From an uncultured Succinivibrionaceae bacterium (GTDB lineage Bacteria > Pseudomonadota > Gammaproteobacteria > Enterobacterales > Succinivibrionaceae), in assembly GCA_900539665.1 (NCBI GenBank), contig UQCV01000024.1, positions 1 through 28,484 of the forward strand: DNA of 28,484 nucleotides, in the 5' to 3' direction. The notes beneath the pieces are model-generated. The model did not search any database. It saw only the letters and a list, made by a program, of their open reading frames with translations, and was not told the origin of the DNA. The position numbers were made by a program, and so were the translations under genes. Numbering within the stretch: the first letter of the stretch is position 1; each line of letters opens with the position of its first letter. Below, in pieces: positions 1-8,180 of the stretch.

Positions 1-76
1 ATAGCTATCAAACTTCTTTAGAATTACTCTAATGAGTAATTACGAAGCTCCCACCTCTTTAGGTGGTGAGTAGTTC
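1..76 (+). mobile_element. possible decayed IS200/IS605-type right end (tnpB 3' tail and hairpin)
   Basis: A hairpin is formed by CCACCT (51-56) and AGGTGG (61-66), flanked by CTC (48-50) and GAG (68-70). An open frame from position 5 runs through it and ends at TAG (71-73), with the tail NYEAPTSLGGE. A 3' end of a reading frame that runs through a GC-rich hairpin is typical of TnpB right ends. The copies near 14480 and 16450 have the same organisation on the other strand. The body of any element would lie left of the window, so this is an inference from a short stretch. Confidence 0.35.
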
Positions 77-295
77 ACAATCAAAGCGTATATGATTATA
101 AGTAGTTTTGTTGATGCGTCTTAGGCCTCATGGAGCATAAGAATCATCTGTGCTTCATGGAGCTAAGCTATTTGGATAAGTCGAGGCTAATTTGGAATAA
201 GGCTTAAGTTTTGAATTTAGCTTAAGCTGTGAACTTAGCTTAATAGACTTGATACCAAGTTCCACGCATGACCAAAACGTATTTGGGAGAAGTTA
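77..295. other. AT-rich spacer with short direct repeats
   Basis: No gene is visible. The word TCATGGAGC occurs twice (128-136 and 155-163). A degenerate unit containing TTAGCTTAA is repeated between about 207 and 243. A ribosome-binding site GGGAGAAG lies just before the ATG at 296. No convincing -35/-10 pair was found. Confidence 0.5.
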
Positions 296-793
296 ATGAA
301 GTTTTTAACCAAAATTTTTAGTTGTATCGCCTTAATGGTGTTAGGAGGAGAAGCTTGGGCTGCTCCTCAACATATCTCTATTGGGGAAAGAGATTTTGAA
401 GCAATAACAGCTTTTACAGTTGATACTTCAGTTGATTCTTTAGAACTACCTAATGGGGCCTTTGCTTTGTGGAATCAGAACCCAGTCTACGAAACTTCAG
501 ATATGGATTATGATAAGGTTAGCCACGACATCATCGCTTTTTTAAAGCCGATTGGTTATAACCGTGGGGTTGCACTTACTAATAGCATCATGATTAAGAG
601 TCGTAACGGAGCAGGTTCTTGTTTAGCTGATAAGTTTGGGGACTTATATACCGAAGTTACCGATTCCATGGGGAATATTAAAGTGGCTAATTTTGAAGAA
701 TGGAAGAGTTATATGTCTAGCCTCAAACAAGATGAATGTGTGCTTAAGGTTGCGCCTGTCTATAACACTAACGTGCGCGCCTCTGTACAGTAA
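296..793 (+). CDS. small exported protein of unknown function
   Basis: A 165-residue protein. It opens with a classic Sec signal peptide: Lys at positions 2 and 6, a hydrophobic stretch at about 7-18, and an AWA-A cleavage site near residue 22. About 143 mature residues would be exported. The mature part has two cysteines, in the GSCLADK and DECVLKV segments, which could form a disulfide in the periplasm. No transmembrane segment or lipobox is seen after the signal. GGGAGAAG sits 4-6 bases before the ATG and supports this start. A terminator follows at 877-905, so the gene is probably monocistronic. I do not recognise the family. Confidence 0.7.
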   Translation: MKFLTKIFSCIALMVLGGEAWAAPQHISIGERDFEAITAFTVDTSVDSLELPNGAFALWNQNPVYETSDMDYDKVSHDIIAFLKPIGYNRGVALTNSIMIKSRNGAGSCLADKFGDLYTEVTDSMGNIKVANFEEWKSYMSSLKQDECVLKVAPVYNTNVRASVQ

Positions 794-876
794 GCACAGT
801 AAGCTTGGAAGACTGCAAAACTTGGTGCGATAACTCTTAAAGGTAAGAGCGTCACAATCTGCCCAAACAAATAACT

Positions 877-906
877 AAGCCAAGAATTTACGTTCTTGGC
901 TTTTTA
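877..906 (+). terminator. rho-independent terminator after the exported protein gene
   Basis: The stem AAGCCAAGAA (877-886) pairs with TTCTTGGCTT (893-902), with a 6-base loop. A run of T (901-905) follows. It lies about 85 bases after the stop at 793. Confidence 0.8.
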
Positions 907-1064
907 CTTTCCACTTTCCACAGTATGAGTGTTTCTGTGCAAAAATTAGCGCTTTGTTTCGAAACACCATAATTTAACTGTTTATTTTTGCGCCATGTGT
1001 CCGCAAAAAGCCTTAATCCTTGAATCTTAACTTTTATTTAGTTTTATGCCGAGGTACTTTGTTC

Positions 1065-1070
1065 TATAAT
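1065..1070 (+). promoter_or_regulatory. candidate -10 element for pgsA
   Basis: A perfect TATAAT lies 65 bases before the pgsA ATG. The hexamer 17 bases upstream, TTTTAT, is a poor -35 match. The -10 sits inside an imperfect inverted repeat (GTTCTATAA ... TTATAAAGAAC, about 1061-1084). The rest of the 794-1134 spacer holds only the upstream terminator. Confidence 0.4.
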
Positions 1071-1134
1071 AAATTATAAAGAACAACCTAGAACTTCTGT
1101 TTAAGCGCCACTTTATTTCGAGTCGTATTGTGCC

Positions 1135-1761
1135 ATGCTAAAAAATTTACCCAACACCCTCACTATTTTACGAATCATTATGATTCCGTTTTTTGTTCTC
1201 TTCTTTTTTATTCCAAGCTCATGGAGTAATTTTGTGGCTGCTGCTATTTTTGTGCTTGCAGCTCTTACTGACTTACTCGATGGTTATTTAGCCCGTAAGC
1301 TTCAGGTATGTTCAAAGTTTGGCGCGTTCTTAGATCCTGTGGCTGATAAAATTATGGTTTGTACCGCTTTAGTTTTATTAGTTAATTACTTCTCCGTTAT
1401 GGAAAAAGTTGGAGTTTATAATTACCTTCCTGGCCTGCACTTGGTCGTAACTATCTGTGCCATAGTAATTATTTCTCGTGAAATTGTTATTAGCGCCCTT
1501 CGTGAATGGATGGCTGAAATCGGTAATAGAGCCAAGGTTGCTGTAAGCTGGATTGGCAAATGGAAGACTGCTATTCAGATGATTGGGATTACTGGTCTTA
1601 TTTGGCGTGACGATAGCTTACATAGCTATATCCCAAATTGGATGGTTTATGCGTCAATCGTCGTCCTGATGGTTGCCACTATGCTGACCATTTGGTCCAT
1701 GGTTAGCTATTTAAGAGCCGGTCTTGGGAGCATGATTACCGCCAAATCCAAAGAAGTCTAA
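1135..1761 (+). CDS. pgsA: CDP-diacylglycerol--glycerol-3-phosphate 3-phosphatidyltransferase
   Basis: Makes phosphatidylglycerophosphate from CDP-diacylglycerol and glycerol-3-phosphate, the committed step to phosphatidylglycerol and cardiolipin, in the inner membrane. The 208 residues carry the CDP-alcohol phosphotransferase signature D46-x2-D49-G50-x2-A53-R54-x8-G63-x3-D67-x3-D71, whose aspartates bind metal and substrate. Hydrophobic helices surround it. Close similarity to E. coli PgsA as remembered extends over the whole length, for example in the FGAFLDPVADK and ISALREWMAE segments, and the length is comparable. The ATG at 1135 aligns with the family N-terminus, but the ribosome-binding site in front of it is weak. 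A terminator follows at 1885. Confidence 0.95.
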   Translation: MLKNLPNTLTILRIIMIPFFVLFFFIPSSWSNFVAAAIFVLAALTDLLDGYLARKLQVCSKFGAFLDPVADKIMVCTALVLLVNYFSVMEKVGVYNYLPGLHLVVTICAIVIISREIVISALREWMAEIGNRAKVAVSWIGKWKTAIQMIGITGLIWRDDSLHSYIPNWMVYASIVVLMVATMLTIWSMVSYLRAGLGSMITAKSKEV

Positions 1762-1884
1762 AGTTTTGTGAACTAAAATAGGCTTGATAAGCTTGATAGC
1801 TTAAAAGCGTACCAAGTTAAAACATTGGGTTTTACCGCTAAAGCTTAAAACATAAGTTAAGACAAAAGCTAATTCTAATCCTTG

Positions 1885-1918
1885 AAACCGTAATTTTAAA
1901 AGTTACGGTTTTTTTTTG
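1885..1918 (+). terminator. rho-independent terminator after pgsA
   Basis: The stem AAACCGTAA (1885-1893) pairs with TTACGGTTT (1903-1911), followed by a run of T through 1918. It lies about 125 bases after the pgsA stop. Confidence 0.8.
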
Positions 1919-2460
1919 TTTTTAAGCCTAACCTAATTCTAAGTTTGAAAGCCTGTGACAATGTAACTAGGAAATATTAGTTTTGACTTTAAAGTTGGTT
2001 GCAAATTTGGTGACCAAATCGGTTACCAAGTGAGCTTTAAAGTGAGTTTCAAAATTGGCTCTTTTTAGATTAAATTATGAAAACTTTTTGTAAAAGTCTA
2101 AAAAATAGGGTAAATTGATTTTCCTTAAGTTTTTTTCGGGCAAAAATCCTTTGAAACCTAGCATATTTTTTTTCCTGCGGTATCCTTTAAACGCCACAAC
2201 AAAAAAGTTCTGCCCTCAAAAACTATAGTCATAGGTTGATGTAGGTCCTTGGAGTAAATTTTAATTGGGATTAGGTTGGCGCTTACGCTTAATACTTGAG
2301 CTTTACTTAGTGCTTTAATTAAGAGCTTTAAATTAAGTTTTAGTAGGGGGAAAGCGCTGAATCTTATTTTTCGCTGAACCTTTTTCGTTAAATCCCAAGG
2401 TTTGCTGGCATACTCCGTAGTTTATTCATAATCATAGAAAAGATAGTTTAGAGGTTTTGG
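1919..2460. other. AT-rich spacer upstream of clcA
   Basis: No gene or RNA is recognised in these 540 bases. A ribosome-binding site AGAGG lies 9 bases before the GTG at 2461. A weak TTGCTG / CATAAT pair near 2402-2432 could be the clcA promoter, but its spacing is not ideal. Confidence 0.4.
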
Positions 2461-3852
2461 GTGAAATCTAGTAGTTTTAGTAGCCTACGTATTGTGTTGT
2501 CTCGTATGCTCAATAAAGAACTTATTACGCCACGACTTTTAGTGACTGCAGCGATTGCTGGCTGTGTGACCGGTTTGATTTGTTCATTGTTTGAGATCTT
2601 GCCGTCAATGCTAGACACGATGCGTGTTATTTGGTTAAACGCATTAGAACTTCCTTTGTGGCAAAAGTTGCTTCTAGCTTTTGGGCTTAGCTTTGTCCTA
2701 GGGGCGATAGCTATTTATCTTACCAAGCGTTTTGCGCCAGAAGCTGGTGGCTCTGGAATCCCGGAAATAGAAGGGGCAATGTTAGGGCTACGCCCAGTTC
2801 GATGGCAGCGGGTGCTACCGGTAAAATTCTTTGGTGGTTTATTATCCTTAAGTTCCGGCATGGTTTTAGGGCGTGAAGGGCCGTCAATTCAGATTGGCGG
2901 GAATTTAGGCATGATGGTGGCGCAGCTATTACGTCTAAAACCGGATGATTGTAAGACCTTACTTGCAGCTGGTGGCGCTGCGGGGCTGGCGAGTGCTTTT
3001 AATGCGCCTTTGGCGGGGATTTTATTTGTACTCGAAGAACTACGTCTCCAATTTAAATTCAACTATGCTTCAGTTCAAGGGGTATGCGTGACGGTGCTTT
3101 GTGCGGCCATCGTACGCGATCTTATCTGTGGCACCGCTCCAGTCTTTGAGTTGCCAAGTTTTCAGATGGTGGATATTAGCGACCTCTTTTTATTCTTTGT
3201 TTTTGGGATTGTAATGGGTGGCTTTGGGGTCTTCTTTAATCGTGCCGTCAATACCTGTCAAAACCTTTACCAAAAGATCTATGGTGGTCGTTTAGGGCGC
3301 ACGGTGCTTATTGTCGGGGTCGTGGCCGGATGCTTTGGGATCTTGTCCTTAGTCTTCCCGATGGGCGCAGGTTCTGGCATGAGCCTTATTCCTTCTTGGA
3401 TTATCTCGGATAAGAGCTCTGAGTTTTTACTCGTAGTTTTAATAGTGCGAGTACTTGCGATCTTTTTATGTTTTTGTTCCGGTATACCAGGCGGGATCTT
3501 TGCTCCGTCCCTTTCAGTTGGGGCAGTTTCAGGGAGCCTCTTTGGGATGCTACTAGTTAATGCTGGCTATATCAATTTTAATCCAGGTATTATGGCGATC
3601 GTCGGCATGGGGACCTTCTTTGCAGCTTCAGTGCGCGCTCCAGTGACCGGGATAATTTTAGTTTGTGAAATGACAAGTAACTTTAATTTCTTGTTGCCAA
3701 TGTTAGTTTCCGTTTCAACGGCCTCATACGTAGCTGGGATTCTTAAGGGGAGCCCAATCTATACGCAAATTCTTGAAAGAACTCTACGCCTCGGTAATGA
3801 TGAAAAAGCTTTGGTGGATTTTGAGGCCTTTAAGGATAAGAATAAGCTTTAA
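2461..3852 (+). CDS. clcA: ClcA-type H+/Cl- exchange transporter
   Basis: A CLC-family antiporter that exchanges two chloride ions for one proton across the inner membrane. In E. coli it supports extreme acid resistance. The 463 residues contain all the filter signatures: GSGIP (S98, central chloride site), GREGP (E139, external gating glutamate), the EEL segment with E193 at the position of the internal proton glutamate E203 of E. coli, and GGIFAP. A tyrosine in PIYTQIL matches the inner-gate Tyr445. Having both glutamates predicts an exchanger rather than a channel. No CBS domains follow. The start is GTG, supported by AGAGG at a suitable distance; an in-frame ATG at residue 16 is the alternative. 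The gene converges on the his operon. Confidence 0.93.
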   Translation: MKSSSFSSLRIVLSRMLNKELITPRLLVTAAIAGCVTGLICSLFEILPSMLDTMRVIWLNALELPLWQKLLLAFGLSFVLGAIAIYLTKRFAPEAGGSGIPEIEGAMLGLRPVRWQRVLPVKFFGGLLSLSSGMVLGREGPSIQIGGNLGMMVAQLLRLKPDDCKTLLAAGGAAGLASAFNAPLAGILFVLEELRLQFKFNYASVQGVCVTVLCAAIVRDLICGTAPVFELPSFQMVDISDLFLFFVFGIVMGGFGVFFNRAVNTCQNLYQKIYGGRLGRTVLIVGVVAGCFGILSLVFPMGAGSGMSLIPSWIISDKSSEFLLVVLIVRVLAIFLCFCSGIPGGIFAPSLSVGAVSGSLFGMLLVNAGYINFNPGIMAIVGMGTFFAASVRAPVTGIILVCEMTSNFNFLLPMLVSVSTASYVAGILKGSPIYTQILERTLRLGNDEKALVDFEAFKDKNKL

Positions 3853-4043
3853 AAGCGTGCTATCTTAAACTCGAAGTATAAGTAAGATTTGGTAAGTTAA
3901 ATGCAAGATGTAAGCTTTGCGCGCGTAACGTTACAGTGTAAGCAAAGCTTAGCTTACAAAACTTTGCTTACAAACAAAGCTTATGAAGCTACGTCGCACG
4001 TAGTTGCGACAAAGTCCAAAAAAAAGCCCAAAATGAGACAAGA

Positions 4044-4090
4044 AAAGGCAGAGGTAAATGACGCTTAGGCGTACCCTCCTCTGCCTTTAT
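4044..4090. terminator. bidirectional terminator-like hairpin between clcA and his
   Basis: An 11-bp stem AAAGGCAGAGG (4044-4054) pairs with CCTCTGCCTTT (4078-4088). Inside it is a second small stem, ACGC/GCGT (4061-4072). A run of A precedes it and TTTAT follows, so it could work in both directions between convergent genes. Confidence 0.65.
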
Positions 4091-4228
4091 CGTGATTAAA
4101 ACTGTGTTTAGTCAAGTTTTTTTGATTAGGGGTTTATGATTAGATTTTTTTACGGTTAGACTTAACCTTAGCACTTTAAATCTAAGCTTAAACCCAAACC
4201 TTAGCTTAAACCTAAAAAAACAAATCCA

Positions 4229-4256
4229 AATTTGCCAATTAGCCAATTGGCAAATT
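4229..4256 (-). terminator. candidate his operon terminator
   Basis: A perfect 12-bp inverted repeat (4229-4240 and 4245-4256) has a 4-base loop. On the minus strand it is followed, after about 8 bases, by a run of seven T. It lies 37 bases past the hisIE stop. The stem is AT-rich and the T-run is displaced, so it may be a weak terminator. Confidence 0.5.
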
Positions 4257-4292
4257 AACCAAAAATTTAGGCCTAAACTTTACTGTTAGTGG

Positions 4293-4886
4293 TTAATGAT
4301 GTGGCTTTTTCGGGTGCCCGTGGCAACAACCGCAATCTTCAAACCCAGCTTGCATTTGAGCAAATTCGGCATCGATATCCGCAAGCGCAATACCGTTTTT
4401 TTGCATCAGTTGCATTACAGACTTTAAGAGATTAGCAGCATGTTTTTTGTCGCGCGCAGTCTTAAATTCAGCCAAGGCGTTTTCAAGTTCGCTATCAGGT
4501 TCGTTTGCTTTGCTCGCCTCAAAAAGCGCTAAATTTTGGGTTGGAAGGAGTGGGTGTCCTTCAAAGCAACTTTCGTTACCAAGGTGGCAGGTTGGACCAA
4601 CCGGATCGACGGCGGCTAAGAGGCAGTCGTCATCACAATCAGAAGTTAAAGCTTTGCAGTTTAAATAGTGATGTGATTCTTCACCTTTAGTCCAAAGGCG
4701 TTGCTTGGTGCGGCTAAAGAAAGTAACTTTACCAGTAGCTAAAGTCTTTTCTAAAGCTTCACGGTTCATAAAACCCTGCATCAAGACTAAACCTGAGCGG
4801 TAATGTTGCACGATGACTGGAATCATGTGTTCACATTTTTCCCAATCGAGGTCATCGATCTTAAAATTAGTACAAATCTCAGTCAC
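4293..4886 (-). CDS. hisI: HisIE-like protein: intact phosphoribosyl-AMP cyclohydrolase, degenerate pyrophosphohydrolase half
   Basis: The last gene of the operon. Residues 1-110 are a complete HisI (PRA-CH) domain, which opens the adenine ring of PR-AMP. Visible are VTFFSRTKQRLWTKGE, the Mg aspartates in SDCDDD (D83, D85, D87) and three zinc cysteines (C84, C100, C107). In E. coli the following 90 residues form HisE (PRA-PH), which converts PR-ATP to PR-AMP. Here residues 118-180 are shorter and the GEEGVE and NEASDLMYH metal-binding segments are absent. Only the last helix (LMQKNGIALADIDAEF) resembles the family. The tail DCGCCHGHPKKPHH is Cys/His-rich. The total length (197) is close to E. 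coli (203). The start overlaps the hisF end by 8 bases. The HisI call is firm; HisE activity is doubtful. Confidence 0.9.
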   Translation of the reverse strand: MTEICTNFKIDDLDWEKCEHMIPVIVQHYRSGLVLMQGFMNREALEKTLATGKVTFFSRTKQRLWTKGEESHHYLNCKALTSDCDDDCLLAAVDPVGPTCHLGNESCFEGHPLLPTQNLALFEASKANEPDSELENALAEFKTARDKKHAANLLKSVMQLMQKNGIALADIDAEFAQMQAGFEDCGCCHGHPKKPHH

Positions 4887-5652
4887 GAACGGCTACTCCT
4901 TCTGCTCTTAAGTATGAGCGTAGCTCTTGAATATGGATTAACCCTTTATGAAATACTGACGCCGCTAAACAACCGTCAGCTCCGGCCTGTTTAAAGCCAT
5001 CTCTAAAGTGTTCCATCGTCCCAGCGCCACCAGAGGCGATAAGTGGTACATGGCACAAGCTTCTAATCAAACTTAATTGCTTGAGGTCGTAGCCTTGACG
5101 CATCCCATCTTGGTTCATCATGTTAAGCACGATTTCACCGCAACCACATTCTTGGACCTTTTGGACCCAATCAGGAGTTGTCCAATTAGTGACGAGAGTT
5201 TTCTTTTCATCGCCGGTGTATTGCTTGACAAGATAGCGGTCGGTGGCTGCATCGTAATAGGAGTCAATCCCACAAACCACGCACTGAACGCCAAATCTAT
5301 CTGCTAAACGAGTAATTAGGGTTGGATCCGCTAAAGCAGGAGAGTTGATAGAAATCTTGTCCGCCCCATACTCTAAAATACGAGCAGCGTCTTCAACGCT
5401 CTTGATGCCACCTGCAACACAAAATGGAATATCAATAACTTCAGCGACGCGACTAACCCAGCTCTTATCAACTACACGGGCATCAGAGGACGCAGTGATA
5501 TCGTAAAACACGAGTTCATCAGCGCCTTCTTCGGCGTAACGCTTAGCAAGGTCAACAATGCCACCCATGATTTCATGGTTACGGAATTGGACCCCTTTAA
5601 CTACGACGCCATCTTTAACGTCAAGACAAGGAATTATGCGTTTGGCCAGCAT
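4879..5652 (-). CDS. hisF: imidazole glycerol phosphate synthase subunit HisF
   Basis: The cyclase subunit. With HisH it converts PRFAR and ammonia into imidazole glycerol phosphate and AICAR. The 257-residue TIM barrel starts with the typical MLAKRIIPCLDV. The catalytic aspartates correspond to D11 (PCLDV) and D130 (CGIDSYYD). Phosphate-binding GGI (81-83) and ASGGAG segments are present. The gene overlaps hisA by 19 bases and hisIE by 8, which suggests translational coupling. HisH lies two genes upstream, as in enteric operons. Nothing is unusual. Confidence 0.97.
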   Translation of the reverse strand: MLAKRIIPCLDVKDGVVVKGVQFRNHEIMGGIVDLAKRYAEEGADELVFYDITASSDARVVDKSWVSRVAEVIDIPFCVAGGIKSVEDAARILEYGADKISINSPALADPTLITRLADRFGVQCVVCGIDSYYDAATDRYLVKQYTGDEKKTLVTNWTTPDWVQKVQECGCGEIVLNMMNQDGMRQGYDLKQLSLIRSLCHVPLIASGGAGTMEHFRDGFKQAGADGCLAASVFHKGLIHIQELRSYLRAEGVAVRD

Positions 5653-6374
5653 GCTATAGCCTCCTTCACAGTGAATTTACCTTCGAGTAGGGCTCGACCT
5701 AAGATGATACCACGAGCTCCGCTGTCACGTACTTGCGCGATGTCATCAAGGGAGCCAATCCCGCCAGAGGCTAAGAAGTCAACAGTTGGAAATTCGCGTG
5801 ATAAGTCACGATAAAGAGAAACGTTAGACCCTCTTAAAGTACCATCACGAGAGATGTCGGTGCAAAGGACATAACGTAGACCCACTTCACTAAAATCATT
5901 GATTAAATCAGCAATTTCAGTCCCGCTGTTTTCTTGCCAGCCTTTAACCGCAATTAAACGCTTATGAGTTACGGGGTCAATATTTACGTCGAGAGCGAGC
6001 ACGATATGTTCAGCGCCATACTTTTTCATCCAGCTCTTAACGAGTTTTGGAGCATGCACCGCGGTAGAACCGATAACTACACGTTCAGCTCCGATTTCTA
6101 ATAAATCTGCAACGTCCTTTTCGGTGCGGATCCCGCCACCGATTTCAATTGGAACTGGAGTGTTTTTAATTAGATCTGCGATCACCTTAAGCTGACGATC
6201 TTGAGTATTTTTAGCACCGTCGAGGTCCACGAGATGTAAAAACTTAGCGCCTTCACTTACATAGAGGTCAAAGCGTTCTTGAGGCTGAGCACTGTATTCA
6301 GTCTTTTGGGCGTAATCCCCCTGAAAAAGTCTTACTACCTTGCCTCCGATAAGGTCAATAGCCGGAATAATCAT
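5634..6374 (-). CDS. hisA: phosphoribosylformimino-5-aminoimidazole carboxamide ribotide isomerase HisA
   Basis: Amadori rearrangement of ProFAR to PRFAR, the fourth step of histidine synthesis. The 246-residue TIM barrel matches the usual length. Catalytic residues are D7 (PAIDL) and D129 (LALDV). Phosphate-binding glycines are in EIGGGIR (about 77-83) and LASGGIGS. GAGGA lies 9 bases before the ATG and supports the start. It is 15 bases downstream of hisH and overlaps the following hisF by 19 bases. Confidence 0.97.
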   Translation of the reverse strand: MIIPAIDLIGGKVVRLFQGDYAQKTEYSAQPQERFDLYVSEGAKFLHLVDLDGAKNTQDRQLKVIADLIKNTPVPIEIGGGIRTEKDVADLLEIGAERVVIGSTAVHAPKLVKSWMKKYGAEHIVLALDVNIDPVTHKRLIAVKGWQENSGTEIADLINDFSEVGLRYVLCTDISRDGTLRGSNVSLYRDLSREFPTVDFLASGGIGSLDDIAQVRDSGARGIILGRALLEGKFTVKEAIACWPNA

Positions 6375-6389
6375 ATTCTTTGTCCTCGA

Positions 6390-7007
6390 TTAAAGTTCGA
6401 TAAAGTTTTTAAGGAGACGGGCCCCAGCAGCCCCGGACTTTTCCGGGTGGAACTGAGTACCAAAGAAGTTATCGTGCTGAAAAACTGCCGTAAATTGAGA
6501 GCCATAAGTGCAAACCCCAACAGTGTCTTTAGTCACGTCCATAGCGTAGGAGTGCACAAAATAGAAGTATGTGCCACTCTTAAGGCCCGCAAAAAGCGGA
6601 CAAGAACCATCGTGAGTCACTTGGTCCCAACCCATATGTGGTAATGGGAGATCGCCAGTTTGCATTAAACGGACAGTGCCTGGAGTGATGCCTAGGGTCT
6701 TAATGCAAGCGGTACCGCTATTCATGCTTTCTTCTGAGGCTAAACCCATCATTTGCATGCCCAAACAAATCCCAAGTACAGGTTGCTTAAGGCTACGCAC
6801 GAGTTCTGGTAAATGACGGTCGTTTAATTTTTGCATCGCTGCAACAGCGGTGCCAACGCCCGGTAAAATAAGTTTATCGGCCTGACGAATCACACTTTCA
6901 TCAGCGCTGATTTGCGCTTCAATACCTAAACGGGCCAACGCAAAACGTACAGATGAGAAGTTAGCGCAGCCAGTATCGATAATGGTAACTTTTTGGTGGT
7001 TAGCCAT
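6390..7007 (-). CDS. hisH: imidazole glycerol phosphate synthase, glutaminase subunit HisH
   Basis: A class I glutamine amidotransferase that supplies ammonia to HisF. The 205 residues hold the nucleophile elbow GICLG (C81) and the HPEKSG motif (H187, E189), which complete the Cys-His-Glu triad. ILPGVGT (about 47-53) is the usual oxyanion-region segment. The length is normal for the family. It starts two bases after the hisB stop and is followed 15 bases later by hisA, so all three are surely cotranscribed. Confidence 0.96.
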   Translation of the reverse strand: MANHQKVTIIDTGCANFSSVRFALARLGIEAQISADESVIRQADKLILPGVGTAVAAMQKLNDRHLPELVRSLKQPVLGICLGMQMMGLASEESMNSGTACIKTLGITPGTVRLMQTGDLPLPHMGWDQVTHDGSCPLFAGLKSGTYFYFVHSYAMDVTKDTVGVCTYGSQFTAVFQHDNFFGTQFHPEKSGAAGARLLKNFIEL

Positions 7008-7009
7008 GA

Positions 7010-8125
7010 TTAGAGCACTCCCTTGCTTGACGGTAATTCAAAACCTTCACGGTGAATAGCATTACGTAAAGCGCGGCCAAAGCCCTTAAAGAGAGCTTCA
7101 ACTTGGTGGTGAGTATTGCCTGAGGTTACGTTCATGTGTAGGGTTAGCCCCATCGCAAAAGCTAAACTTCTAAAGAAGTGTGGCACCATTTCTGTTGAGA
7201 GTTCCCCAACTTGGTCGCGTAAGAATTCAGCTTGGCAGCTAAATTCGCAATATGGACGCCCAGAGATATCCATCGCGCAATCAACCTCATGGTTGATGAT
7301 GGAATCTTGTGGTAAGCCTTCAATCTTAGCGAGGACTTCATCCATAGCGAGAACGAAGCCAAAGCGGGCAATTCCACGCTTGTCGCCAAGCGCTTGTTTT
7401 AAAGCTTCACCAAGGGCAATACCGGTGTCTTCTACGGTATGGTGTTCATCAACTTCTAAATCACCTAAAACCTTAACCTTCATGGTGATTCCGCCGTGAG
7501 TTGCGATCTGATCGAGCATGTGATCAAAGAAACCGCAACCGGTGCTGATTTCGCTGCCACCAGCATGGTCAAGATCGACAAAGAGGTCAATCTTGGTTTC
7601 GCGAGTATTGCGTACGACGTGAGCAGTGCGAGGAAGTTTGGTGAGTTTGGCTACGATCTGTTCCCAGTTCATAGTTTCACGGTTGTATTGCAGACCATTG
7701 ATACCCATGTTTTTAGCGAGCTGCATGTCGGTTTCACGGTCGCCAATCACAAAAGAATGAGCCGGATCGATAACCCCAGGTTCAAGGTAAGCTTTAACTA
7801 ACTTGGTCTTAGGCTTACGGCAGTCGCAGTTTTCATGCGGAAAATGCGGGCAAATCAATACTTCTTCAAACTTTACCCCTTCTGAAGCAAAGATGGAGAG
7901 CATGAGGTTATGTGGACCTTGGAAGTTTTCAAGAGGTAATGAATCAGTGCCAAGACCATCTTGGTTAGTGACCATCACTAGGTGATAGCCGGCTTTTTGT
8001 AAAGCCGCTAAAGAAGAAGCTACTTTAGGTTCAAAAACTAATTTTTCAAAAGAGTCGACCTGTTTATCGATGATCGGTTCTTCGATGAGTGTTCCGTCGC
8101 GGTCGATGAAAAGATATTTTTCCAT
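7010..8125 (-). CDS. hisB: bifunctional histidinol-phosphatase / imidazoleglycerol-phosphate dehydratase
   Basis: A fused enzyme for steps 6 and 8 of the pathway. Residues 1-165 are a HAD phosphatase: DRDGT (nucleophile D8, D10), a zinc loop with C92, H94, C100 and C102, and GDRETD for Mg binding. Residues 168-371 are IGP dehydratase: RNTRETKI (172-179), DEHHTVED (226-233) and a C-terminal HHQVEALFKGF segment supplying Mn ligands. The fusion is typical of enteric-type gammaproteobacteria, and the length (371) is slightly above E. coli (355). AGGAA precedes the ATG at good spacing. It lies 55 bases downstream of hisC, in a gap with a GC-rich hairpin, and 2 bases before hisH. Confidence 0.97.
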   Translation of the reverse strand: MEKYLFIDRDGTLIEEPIIDKQVDSFEKLVFEPKVASSLAALQKAGYHLVMVTNQDGLGTDSLPLENFQGPHNLMLSIFASEGVKFEEVLICPHFPHENCDCRKPKTKLVKAYLEPGVIDPAHSFVIGDRETDMQLAKNMGINGLQYNRETMNWEQIVAKLTKLPRTAHVVRNTRETKIDLFVDLDHAGGSEISTGCGFFDHMLDQIATHGGITMKVKVLGDLEVDEHHTVEDTGIALGEALKQALGDKRGIARFGFVLAMDEVLAKIEGLPQDSIINHEVDCAMDISGRPYCEFSCQAEFLRDQVGELSTEMVPHFFRSLAFAMGLTLHMNVTSGNTHHQVEALFKGFGRALRNAIHREGFELPSSKGVL

Positions 8126-8149
8126 GGGTGCGGTTCCTGTGTGCGTAAA

Positions 8150-8169
8150 GGCCGTCCAGGAGGGCGGCC
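8150..8169 (-). other. GC-rich hairpin in the hisC-hisB gap
   Basis: The arms (8150-8157 and 8162-8169) surround a 4-base loop, with one A-C mismatch on the transcribed strand. No T-run follows, so it is not a good terminator. It could affect mRNA stability or processing. Confidence 0.35.
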
Positions 8170-8180
8170 GTTCTATAGGA

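Larger units (their letters stand above)
3853..4292. other. convergent spacer between clcA and the his operon
   Basis: No gene is visible. The spacer holds repeated words built on AAGCTTA/TTGCTTAC (3915-3985), a small inverted repeat GTCGCA/TGCGAC near 4003-4020, and two terminator-like hairpins listed separately. Confidence 0.5.

Noticed and set aside
8150..8169. terminator between hisC and hisB
   Set aside because: The hairpin has a mismatch on the transcribed strand and no T-run; listed only as a hairpin.
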